Positions 1 through 6,176 of a DNA stretch of 21,465 bases are shown here, piece by piece. The notes below the pieces were generated by a model that was given only the letters and a program-made list of their open reading frames with translations, was not told the DNA's origin and did no database searches. Within the stretch, counting starts at the first letter, position 1. Each line of letters starts with the position of its first letter. The DNA is from a virus: positions 1 through 21,465 of IMG/VR virus record IMGVR_UViG_3300008262_000357. The stretch is one strand, 5' to 3'. A program made the translations under genes and the position numbers.

Positions 1-2
1 GT

Positions 3-98
3 GAACTATGTTCCAATGTAGTAGTTGACGGAGATCTTGGAGGCCCTGTAAACACAGGCGTTATTGATATTAATGAAATTCGTAAAAAGAATCTATGA
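3..98 (+). CDS. C-terminal end of an unidentified protein (5' truncated by window edge)
   Basis: An open frame enters from the left edge and encodes about 31 residues, ending in VIDINEIRKKNL, before a TGA stop. The stop overlaps the ATG of the RNase H gene in an ATGA junction, the same tight coupling used by the following genes, so this is probably the 3' end of the upstream gene in the same operon. The visible tail is too short to assign a family. The frame choice is supported by the absence of stops and by the overlap pattern; the other two + frames contain stops in this stretch. Confidence 0.6.
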   Translation, partial: ELCSNVVVDGDLGGPVNTGVIDINEIRKKNL

Positions 99-1081
99 CA
101 TATATTTTAGTTGATACTGCAAACACATTCTTTCGTGCTCGTCACGTTATTAACGGAGACGCTGATATCAAATTAGGTATGGCTTTTCACATCACTTTAA
201 ATAGTGTAAAAAAAGCCTGGCAAGATTTTCAAGGCAGTCACGTTATTTTCTGCTTAGAGGGGCGTAGCTGGCGTAAAGATTTTTATAAACCCTACAAAGC
301 CCAACGTGCTGAAGCTAGAGCGGCACATACAGAACGTGAAGCAGAAGAAGAAAAAGTATTCTGGGAAGCATTTGATACCTTTAAAGATTTTATCAAAGAC
401 AAAACTAACTGTACGGTTCTACAACATCCACAATTAGAAGCTGATGATTTAATTGCTGGCTGGATTCAAACACATCCCAATGATAACCACGTGGTTATCA
501 GCACAGACACTGATTTTGTACAATTAATTGCACCGAATGTGAAACAGTACAACGGTGTTATGGAAACTACAATTACACACGAAGGTATCTTTGATGCAAA
601 AGGTAAAAGAGTTATCGACAAGAAAACACAAGAGCCAAAAGCGATCCCAGATCCAGAATGGTTGTTATTCGAAAAATGTATGCGTGGTGATACCAGTGAT
701 AATGTCTTCTCAGCGTATCCAGGTGTGCGTACTAAAGGCACAAGCAAAAAAGTGGGTCTTACTGAAGCGTTCGAAGATCGTAAAACCAAAGGATTTGCGT
801 GGAACAATCTCATGCTTCAGAGATGGACTGACCACGAAGGCAAAGAACATCGTGTACTAGAAGATTATGAACGCAATCGTCGACTGATTGATTTGAGTCA
901 TCAACCAGACGACATTAAAGAAATCATTGCCACAACTATCTCACAGGCTATTGATGCAAATAAAAATATCAGTCAAGTAGGTATTAGACTGATTAAATTT
1001 TGTAATCTATATGATTTGAAAAAAATTGCCGAACAGGCGCAAAGTTATGCTGAACCACTAAATGCGAGGTACACACTATGA
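95..1081 (+). CDS. rnh: T4-like RNase H / 5'-3' exonuclease (FEN-like)
   Basis: Probable flap/5' nuclease that removes RNA primers and short 5' flaps from lagging-strand fragments during phage DNA replication. The 328 residues are close to T4 RNase H in length (about 305). Visible acidic metal-binding positions follow the FEN/PIN pattern: D7 in LVDTANTFF, E115, D117 and D118 in LEADDLIAG, D138 and D140 in STDTDFVQL, and D199 and D202 in RGDTSDNV, followed by the helix-3-turn-helix area. A basic stretch around residues 58-71 (GRSWRKDFYKPYKAQR) matches the conserved Tyr-Lys-Arg arch region. The ATG overlaps the preceding stop by 4 bases, and the gene's own stop overlaps the next ATG, again as ATGA. 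The family assignment rests on motifs and is strong; the exact substrate preference is inferred from T4. Confidence 0.9.
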   Translation: MTYILVDTANTFFRARHVINGDADIKLGMAFHITLNSVKKAWQDFQGSHVIFCLEGRSWRKDFYKPYKAQRAEARAAHTEREAEEEKVFWEAFDTFKDFIKDKTNCTVLQHPQLEADDLIAGWIQTHPNDNHVVISTDTDFVQLIAPNVKQYNGVMETTITHEGIFDAKGKRVIDKKTQEPKAIPDPEWLLFEKCMRGDTSDNVFSAYPGVRTKGTSKKVGLTEAFEDRKTKGFAWNNLMLQRWTDHEGKEHRVLEDYERNRRLIDLSHQPDDIKEIIATTISQAIDANKNISQVGIRLIKFCNLYDLKKIAEQAQSYAEPLNARYTL

Positions 1082-1554
1082 CAGAGATACATGCTAAACC
1101 AATCATCGATAATAAATTTTGGATCGTTGAACAAGACGGAGAAAAAATTGCTACTCTAAGAAAAAACGAAGACAATCGTTTTGTAATGAGCAATGAGTTA
1201 GGAATAAAGATCTACGAAAACAAAAAAAGTTTAACTGACCAATTCGGTAAAGACTTTTTTGTTGTTAAGATTGTAAAAGAAAGTGATACTGCATTACCCA
1301 ACGAGGTTCACGGATTCAGTACCAGTGCCGAACCTCATAATCCTCTTTATGACATTAAAAAGAAATTACCTCTATTTACTAAGAGCGAAGATTCAAAAAG
1401 CCTGTACTGTGCCGGTTATTATATCATCAAGTTTGATAAAGGGTGGGTTAAAAGTTTTTGCCCTAAATTAATCACACTACAAAGATATCCATATCAAGGC
1501 CCGTTTAAAACTGAAATTGAAATGAAACAGGTACTATCAAGTGTCTCAAAATAA
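1078..1554 (+). CDS. Conserved phage protein of unknown function (158 aa)
   Basis: No enzyme motif is recognised. The protein begins with a beta-rich region (FWIVEQDGEKIATLRK) and has a distinctive middle segment around residues 75-125 with HGFSTSAEPHNPLYDIKKK, LPLFTKSEDSKSLYC and GYYIIKF, in which aromatic and Cys residues (two Cys) are spaced as in a compact folded domain. I recall similar proteins beside replication genes in marine T4-like phages, but no function is known to me. It is translationally coupled to the RNase H gene (ATGA overlap) and runs 14 bases into the next gene, so a role in replication or recombination is possible but only by association. Confidence 0.75.
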   Translation: MTEIHAKPIIDNKFWIVEQDGEKIATLRKNEDNRFVMSNELGIKIYENKKSLTDQFGKDFFVVKIVKESDTALPNEVHGFSTSAEPHNPLYDIKKKLPLFTKSEDSKSLYCAGYYIIKFDKGWVKSFCPKLITLQRYPYQGPFKTEIEMKQVLSSVSK

Positions 1555-1789
1555 ATTACCTACTACATTACCTACTATAGAAAAAATAATTTCTAGAACT
1601 GTTGTTGCTGAAAAGAGTCAACAGAAAGAAATTAGAATCACTATACAAGAAGCACGTGATTTAACTGCCGAATTGGCTATTCTAACATCTAAATTAGGTT
1701 CAACTGTTCAAGAAATACATCAAATGCTGTCGGAAATACGCGAATCAACTACTAAGATCGATGTTAAGTTCGACGGAGGAACGTTCTAA
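1541..1789 (+). CDS. Small helical, probable coiled-coil phage protein (82 aa)
   Basis: The protein is almost wholly helical in character: residues about 12-72 have regularly spaced hydrophobics (ISRTVVAEKSQQKEIRITIQ, then LTAELAILTSKLGSTVQEIHQML), which suggests a coiled coil or helical oligomer. The C-terminus changes to an acidic, glycine-containing tail (KIDVKFDGGTF). There are no cysteines and no membrane segment. It overlaps the previous gene by 14 bases, so both are read from the same message. The next gene begins 42 bases later behind its own late-promoter-like sequence, so this gene ends a transcription sub-unit. The function is unknown; oligomerisation or a partner-binding role is inference. 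Confidence 0.75.
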   Translation: MSQNKLPTTLPTIEKIISRTVVAEKSQQKEIRITIQEARDLTAELAILTSKLGSTVQEIHQMLSEIRESTTKIDVKFDGGTF

Positions 1790-1793
1790 AGTT

Positions 1794-1801
1794 GATAAAT
1801 A
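1794..1801 (+). promoter_or_regulatory. T4-style late promoter -10 element (GATAAATA)
   Basis: GATAAATA differs at one base from the T4 late consensus TATAAATA and lies in the only sizeable gap (42 bases) of the + strand block, 30 bases upstream of the ATG at 1832. No -35 element is required at T4 late promoters, since the phage sigma gp55 recognises only this motif. A start site six or seven bases downstream (about 1807-1808) would leave a leader of about 25 bases. The same variant occurs at 18264-18271 on the other strand. Confidence 0.55.
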
Positions 1802-1830
1802 TATACGTGGTTTATTAGGATACGTATATA
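1800..1830 (+). promoter_or_regulatory. Inverted repeat enclosing the ribosome binding site of the 1832 gene
   Basis: TATATACGT (1800-1808) and ACGTATATA (1822-1830) are perfect 9-base reverse complements separated by 13 bases. The probable Shine-Dalgarno AGGA (1817-1820) lies in the loop, and the ATG begins one base after the stem. In RNA read through from upstream genes this hairpin would hold the initiation region in a structure. RNA begun at the adjacent late promoter would lack nearly all of the left arm. The pairing is seen directly; the regulatory role is inferred. Confidence 0.5.
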
Positions 1831-1831
1831 G

Positions 1832-2116
1832 ATGAGCAGACCAAAACCTAAAGTAATTCTTGAACATGCAAACAAAGAGAATTATAAAGTGGAACAAATT
1901 TTAGAAAGCGAGGCTATCTGGGCTGTGTTTTACCAGAGCAAACCTTTTAATTTAAAAAGTGGTAGTCTGCTGGCCAATTATCCCGGACCTAAATATAAGA
2001 AGGTAAGTTTTAGCAATCCAGGACACGCTCACAATCTCGCCAAGAAATTAAATAAATTATTTAAAACCAAAGACTTTTCAGTTTATAAATTAACTACCGG
2101 CGAAGAATTGAAATGA
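1832..2116 (+). CDS. Conserved small phage protein of unknown function (94 aa)
   Basis: This is a basic protein with an N-terminal RPKPKVILEHANKENYK segment, a central segment with AIWAVFYQSKPFN, and a second half with PGPKYKKVSFSNPGHA then HNLAKKLNKLFKT. The strong surplus of lysine and the FSNPGHAHNLAKKLN helix resemble a small nucleic-acid- or partner-binding protein, but no named domain is recognised. I recall close relatives in marine T4-like phages, where it is a conserved protein without a function. The start is an ATG with a loop-located AGGA upstream, behind the hairpin described at 1800-1830 and a probable late promoter. Confidence 0.75.
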   Translation: MSRPKPKVILEHANKENYKVEQILESEAIWAVFYQSKPFNLKSGSLLANYPGPKYKKVSFSNPGHAHNLAKKLNKLFKTKDFSVYKLTTGEELK

Positions 2117-2119
2117 GTG

Positions 2120-2521
2120 ATGGACAATAAAGACCGATATACTGAAGTTTTTTTAAAGGCGGCCGGCTTACCCATTGATGAGAAAAATGTCAAAGACTGC
2201 CGATCACGATGGTGGTTCAGCACAAGAGAAAAATCCAACGGTGGTCTCCGTATCACTGATCAATGTCTAGAATTTTTAGAAACTGTTGCAGACATTAAAA
2301 TTTATAAAATAGATTTACCAAAAGATCTTACCATAGGTCCTCAAGTACTAATTTGGTTAGACCAATTCTTAGAAACTCCCTGGCATTTAGAAAAAAGATA
2401 TATCAAAGTTTTATCTGAAAAATCTGCATTTGAGTTATACCTGTTTTCTGGAGATGTTAGAAAATTAGGATCAGCCAAAGCCATGGCCAAAAGATTAAGC
2501 CAAGAATCCCAACCTCAATAA
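2120..2521 (+). CDS. Conserved phage protein of unknown function (133 aa)
   Basis: The reading frame opens with GTG at 2117, one base after the upstream TGA, followed at once by ATG at 2120; I prefer the ATG. The protein is mixed helix and strand, with a charged N-terminus (RYTEVFLKAAGLPIDEKN), a WWFSTREKSNGGLRITDQ segment, an alternating Lys/Ile stretch (IKIYKIDLPKDL), and a helix-rich C-terminal half with YIKVLSEKSAFELYLFSGDV. The C-terminal helix AKAMAKRLSQESQ is basic. No enzymatic motif is recognised. It abuts the gene upstream and is probably co-translated with it. Confidence 0.7.
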   Translation: MDNKDRYTEVFLKAAGLPIDEKNVKDCRSRWWFSTREKSNGGLRITDQCLEFLETVADIKIYKIDLPKDLTIGPQVLIWLDQFLETPWHLEKRYIKVLSEKSAFELYLFSGDVRKLGSAKAMAKRLSQESQPQ

Positions 2522-2545
2522 ACTTATTACGTAAATAAATTCGTT

Positions 2546-2821
2546 ATGTTAGATCTTAATGCTCTTGATATCTTAGACAGCAGAAAAATGAATACTGCTG
2601 TTCCGCATTTTTCAAAAGTGATGATCCATTCCGTAGAATGGGACAATGACCAAACTATAGAAAATTGGATTACTGCTAATTTAAAAGGCAGATATTATAT
2701 CATTCCTCAGCCTTATGTAACCGAAGATGGAAAATTAAAAACAGCCAGATTTGCAGGGTTTGAAGATCAAAAAGAGATAACTTATTTTATACTAGCCTGT
2801 CCTCATTTAAGGAGAAATTAA
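2546..2821 (+). CDS. Small phage protein of unknown function (91 aa)
   Basis: A short N-terminal helix (LDLNALDILDSRKM) is followed by a region with alternating aromatic and hydrophobic residues (KVMIHSVEWDNDQTIENWI, then GRYYIIPQPYVTEDGKLKTA) that suggests a beta-rich fold. The ending is FILACPHLRRN. No family is recognised. The start at 2546 has no convincing Shine-Dalgarno sequence, and an internal ATG at codon 15 (2588) is an alternative. The TAA stop overlaps the next ATG (TAATG), so translation of the next gene is coupled to this one. Confidence 0.65.
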   Translation: MLDLNALDILDSRKMNTAVPHFSKVMIHSVEWDNDQTIENWITANLKGRYYIIPQPYVTEDGKLKTARFAGFEDQKEITYFILACPHLRRN

Positions 2822-3051
2822 TGACTGAAGAAGTAAAAAATCAAGAAGCCGCTACAGCGCCTGTCGATGCTGCTGCTGCGCCACAACCTACTGCACCTGA
2901 TCTAAATATTACTGATCTTGCTGCCGTGAGAAATATCATCGATATCGCATCTCAGCGCGGTGCATTTAAGGCCAACGAACTAGAAGTTGTTGGTAAGACT
3001 TACAACAAATTAACTGCATTTTTAGATTCAGTAAACAAAAAGGAACAATAA
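2821..3051 (+). CDS. Small conserved phage protein with an acidic, Ala/Pro-rich N-terminus (76 aa)
   Basis: Residues 1-27 are low complexity, rich in Ala, Pro, Glu and Thr (about AATAPVDAAAAPQPTAP), and look disordered. The remainder is a helical domain: LNITDLAAVRNIIDIASQRG, then AFKANELEVVGKTYNKLTAF. It is similar in style to a small conserved protein of marine T4-like phages that I recall but whose function is unknown. A good ribosome binding site (AAGGAG) lies 7 bases before the ATG, inside the end of the upstream gene. It was considered as a RiPP precursor for the radical SAM enzymes and judged unlikely, because it lies on the other strand in the conserved block. Confidence 0.8.
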   Translation: MTEEVKNQEAATAPVDAAAAPQPTAPDLNITDLAAVRNIIDIASQRGAFKANELEVVGKTYNKLTAFLDSVNKKEQ

Positions 3052-3052
3052 T

Positions 3053-3703
3053 ATGAGAGCACTAAAACACACTGGTAGAATGATCAAATCGGGAGCGAAA
3101 GTTTTGGTGGTATTCAGGACGCTCCCCGGAGAATCTAACTATTCTCTAGTTATTCCTGTGGCTCAGTTATCTGATACATATCACGACTCTATTATGAAAG
3201 TAGTAGAAAGTGATCAGGCTCAAGAAGTTTTTGAGTTTGGTGAAATTCTTTTTATTAGAAGTTTTCCAGATGGTCGTCCAATGCTACAGGCACTAAGAGC
3301 AGACGGATTATTGGAAAGAGTAACTACTGATTCTGTTCTAATGACTCCTACACCCAATGATAACATTCCGTTGCATCAATTAAATTCGTTGATAGCAGAG
3401 CAAAAAAACTGTGCTGTTGACGATCTATGTACATTTGTATCCGGTGCTCCAAAACAGTCAGATGCCACTGTAGAAAATGTTGCCGCAGTTAACGACCTAG
3501 GAAAAGATCTAGGAGAACCTAGCAAGCCTGCAAAAATTCAAGCACAGCAGAATGAAATATTATCTGACAAAGATATTGCTAAAGGATTACGCAGTCAAGC
3601 AGATGCACTATACAAAGAAGCAGCACGTCTACGTAAAGAAGCAGAAGATCTAGATCCGACTGTAAAAAAATCTTCAAAGACTAAAGAAACAGCAGATGCC
3701 TAA
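3053..3703 (+). CDS. Conserved phage protein with a basic/acidic coiled-coil tail (216 aa)
   Basis: The N-terminal half (residues about 1-110) is a well-conserved-looking globular domain with TGRMIKSGAKVLVVFRTLPG, ESNYSLVIPVAQLSDTYHD, QAQEVFEFGEILFIR and PDGRPMLQAL. Residues 110-165 are a polar linker, and residues about 165-216 are a charged helix with repeated ADALYKEAARLRKEAEDL, probably a coiled coil. I recall this protein as conserved in cyanophages and related marine T4-like phages, with no known activity. It follows the previous stop by a single base, with AAGGAA as its ribosome binding site, and its 3' end overlaps the next gene by 8 bases. Confidence 0.8.
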   Translation: MRALKHTGRMIKSGAKVLVVFRTLPGESNYSLVIPVAQLSDTYHDSIMKVVESDQAQEVFEFGEILFIRSFPDGRPMLQALRADGLLERVTTDSVLMTPTPNDNIPLHQLNSLIAEQKNCAVDDLCTFVSGAPKQSDATVENVAAVNDLGKDLGEPSKPAKIQAQQNEILSDKDIAKGLRSQADALYKEAARLRKEAEDLDPTVKKSSKTKETADA

Positions 3704-4001
3704 GCCGTTGTTTAGACCGCCAATGCATCTTGTAAAAGAGTGGCCGGAGGTATTTGAAGATATGTACATGAATACCATGCCTGTTGCATATCTTGAAATG
3801 GTACATTTAACGTTTGAAGATGGCAGGATATGGCAGATTGATGTACGTGCTCAACTCCAAGGGTCTGCTCCAGAATCTATCGCAGAAAAACTATTAGAGA
3901 CTCTTCAAGAGTACAAAGACGAAATAAAAAAGATAGATTTTAAAATAGATATAGAAAGATTGAAAAGAGATATTACCGATTCAACTAAGACTCTGTTTTA
4001 G
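3696..4001 (+). CDS. Small conserved phage protein, last gene of the + strand block (101 aa)
   Basis: The N-terminus is proline-rich (MPKPLFRPPMHLVKEWPEVF), followed by a beta-type segment VAYLEMVHLTFEDGRIWQI and a long charged C-terminal helical region (IAEKLLETLQEYKDEIKKID and onwards). No enzymatic motif is seen. The start overlaps the upstream gene by 8 bases. The 3' end overlaps the last codons of the convergent radical SAM gene by 17 bases, so the two strands share coding sequence at the boundary between the conserved block and the accessory region. Confidence 0.75.
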   Translation: MPKPLFRPPMHLVKEWPEVFEDMYMNTMPVAYLEMVHLTFEDGRIWQIDVRAQLQGSAPESIAEKLLETLQEYKDEIKKIDFKIDIERLKRDITDSTKTLF

Positions 4002-5220
4002 TAGGAAAAGTAATATCTCTTACTTTTTCAAAGAAAGCAATTTTATCTATGCCGTCTCGATATAGTTTTTCGTTTCTTCCAGACTTTATCATTTTTTCGA
4101 TATAACTTTTCAACATATCAATTCTTTCTCTGGTTCCGTTTCTTTCTAAGTATTCGAGATTATTTGATTCCCATTTGATATAATCTTCGTATATTTTATT
4201 TTTAGTTTCTTGAGGAAGATGTGTTGGATCAAAATATTTAGGGTTATAAACATAATTGAACATGGGATGAGGTTCAATCGATGTTAATTGTGTAGATATT
4301 TCTTTGTGCCAATCTAAAAACTCTATAATCCTATCACAGTTTAATGAACTAAATGTTGCATGTATCTGTATGCTAATATTTTCTTGTTCTTTAGCCACAG
4401 CATCAATAGTTTCTAAATTATCTATTAACTTATTCCATTTCATTGGATATCTAATAAATTCATTTAATTTACCGTAAGCATCAACACTTACACACAAATA
4501 AACACGTTTGAATTCTTTCCAACAGTCTAATATTTCTCTTGGTGTTTTAGTAAGATTAGAATTATAACTTAATACTATGTTCTTAGATATTCCGAGATCA
4601 ATAAATTTTTGTAAAAATGCTTGATGATCAATTATTAAAGGTTCGCCGCCAACAATATGTATTCTTTCAACCTTGCTGACAAAAGGATACAGTTTTTCAA
4701 GGCAACTTCCGTCATGATACCAATCTAACTTCATCATCCTATCATAATGTTCTATAGGTATTTGTTTGGTATCTAATTGTTCTTTTAGAAATAAAGTACT
4801 GTTAAATCCGTTACACATTACGCATTTAAGATTACATCTGTTACCGAACGTGATATCTAGATAATAAAATTCTGCTTCTTTGATAGTGCCGTCTGCGTCA
4901 CATTTCGAAATCCAATATTCTTCATCCATTGAAACTCCGAAACTTTCGTTGAACCATTGTCTCCAACTTATTTTTCCGTTACTTTCAATCTCCCAACATT
5001 TTTTACAAGTAGGATGTTTTTTATCTTCTATAAAATATTTTCTTATTTCTTTATGAAAATCATTATTAAAAGATTCTAAGACTTCAAACGTAGGATCGTT
5101 AAATTCTTTATTTTTTTCTAATCTATCATATCCTTGATTATTACAACATATACGTTGTCTGCCTGCATTATCAAGACTAAACGCAGCAAAAGGATATAGG
5201 CAAAAATTTTTTCTGGTCAT
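3985..5220 (-). CDS. Radical SAM protein with N-terminal SPASM/twitch-like cysteine domain (411 aa)
   Basis: Probable radical S-adenosylmethionine enzyme. The core motif is C129-x3-C133-x2-C136 (GNRCNLKCVMC), which would bind the [4Fe-4S] cluster that cleaves SAM, followed by GGEP at about 191-194 for SAM binding. In front of the core lies a cysteine domain: FCLYPF (C7), ICCNN (C25, C26) and CKKCWEIE (C72, C75). This resembles the SPASM/twitch pattern, which usually sits behind the core and binds auxiliary Fe-S clusters; here it is N-terminal, as in the family called N-terminal twitch radical SAM proteins. It is the last gene of a ten-gene overlapping run, overlaps its upstream neighbour by 4 bases, and ends in convergent overlap with a + strand gene. 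The substrate is unknown. Confidence 0.88.
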   Translation of the reverse strand: MTRKNFCLYPFAAFSLDNAGRQRICCNNQGYDRLEKNKEFNDPTFEVLESFNNDFHKEIRKYFIEDKKHPTCKKCWEIESNGKISWRQWFNESFGVSMDEEYWISKCDADGTIKEAEFYYLDITFGNRCNLKCVMCNGFNSTLFLKEQLDTKQIPIEHYDRMMKLDWYHDGSCLEKLYPFVSKVERIHIVGGEPLIIDHQAFLQKFIDLGISKNIVLSYNSNLTKTPREILDCWKEFKRVYLCVSVDAYGKLNEFIRYPMKWNKLIDNLETIDAVAKEQENISIQIHATFSSLNCDRIIEFLDWHKEISTQLTSIEPHPMFNYVYNPKYFDPTHLPQETKNKIYEDYIKWESNNLEYLERNGTRERIDMLKSYIEKMIKSGRNEKLYRDGIDKIAFFEKVRDITFPTKTES

Positions 5221-6176
5221 TTTTCTTTAGTAATTAATATATCAGTTCCGCAATGACAATAGTCCTTTTGACAGATAACGTCATTTGACGTTAATTTAAA
5301 AACATCAAATATGTTTCCTAACATTGGTCCTTGGCCGCAACTTGCGGCTCTCATTGTTCCGCTAGGTGAAATAAAAATAGATTCCTGAACTTTACATTTC
5401 CATCCTTGGAAAAAATTTCTGTTTTCTGCTACAATTCTATTACTATTCAAAGTCTTTACAGTGCCATCATCGTATTTTTCTACTGAAGCAATTACTGTTT
5501 TTGGTTCGGGTTTATATATAGTTACCTTAGATTCAAAATTATTTTTTGATATAAAATCCGATATTCTAGAATCTTTGTATTTCCACGGGCCCGTTACAAC
5601 ACTCATTTCATCTAATAGCGGAACCCATTCAAGATTGTAATTCTTTAATTTACTTTTAATTTCTGCTCCTACTGTTAACATGTCATCGAACTTTTCTTCT
5701 AACAGCATCATTCTTAAACAAAGATAATTTACTTTATTTTGTAAAAATTCTGCAATTTCTAAGTAATTTGATTTATTTGCAAACTCAGGATGATAACTAG
5801 CAACTACATCATCAAACAATTGATAATGTTTTTCCCACCAAGAAATTTTTCTACTTAGGTTTGTATTAATTCCTAAAGTTACATTATGACCCAATCTCTC
5901 TTTGAGAAAATTAGATACTGGTATTAAACCTTTCCAGAGGGTAGGTTCACCGCCACTGTAATAAAACTTGAAATATACATAACCGTTATCTTGATAATAT
6001 TTTATTATTTTTTCTAAATTTTCTAATAAAACATCAATTTTATCTTCATTAGTGTAAGACCCACTCCAGTTTCCTTCGTTACAATAACTACACCTATAAT
6101 TGCAAAAATTATTAACCTGCCATGTTATAGCAAGGTACGGATTGTCTTTGGGAGAAATGGCTATTAGATTCGGCAT
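5217..6176 (-). CDS. Radical SAM protein with C-terminal cysteine cluster (319 aa)
   Basis: Probable radical SAM enzyme of different architecture from its three neighbours: the core begins almost at the N-terminus with C25-x3-C29-x2-C32 (NFCNYRCSYC), then GGEP at about 74-77. The extra cysteines lie at the C-terminus: WKC near 260, ASCG near 279, and a CQKDYCHC cluster near 301-308, followed by GTDILITK. This is the usual order of a core followed by a twitch/SPASM-like auxiliary cluster. The phrase FISPSGTMRAASCGQG, with LGNIF after it, is typical of that region. It overlaps the upstream gene by 13 bases and the downstream gene by 4. The reaction and substrate are not identifiable from sequence; Fe-S chemistry is strongly indicated. 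Confidence 0.88.
   Translation of the reverse strand: MPNLIAISPKDNPYLAITWQVNNFCNYRCSYCNEGNWSGSYTNEDKIDVLLENLEKIIKYYQDNGYVYFKFYYSGGEPTLWKGLIPVSNFLKERLGHNVTLGINTNLSRKISWWEKHYQLFDDVVASYHPEFANKSNYLEIAEFLQNKVNYLCLRMMLLEEKFDDMLTVGAEIKSKLKNYNLEWVPLLDEMSVVTGPWKYKDSRISDFISKNNFESKVTIYKPEPKTVIASVEKYDDGTVKTLNSNRIVAENRNFFQGWKCKVQESIFISPSGTMRAASCGQGPMLGNIFDVFKLTSNDVICQKDYCHCGTDILITKEK

Noticed and set aside
466-813. Antisense open frame of 115 codons inside the RNase H gene
   Set aside because: It lies wholly inside a gene with clear nuclease motifs, has no ribosome binding site of note, and its composition is that of a reverse-complement shadow.
2530-2537. CGTAAATA as a possible late promoter for the 2546 gene
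   Set aside because: It differs at two positions from TATAAATA and ends only 8 bases before the start codon, too close for a leader and ribosome binding site.
2821-3051. Small 76-residue protein as a RiPP-type precursor peptide for the radical SAM enzymes
   Set aside because: It lies on the opposite strand in the conserved block, has no Cys-rich or repeated core peptide, and looks like a widely conserved phage protein.
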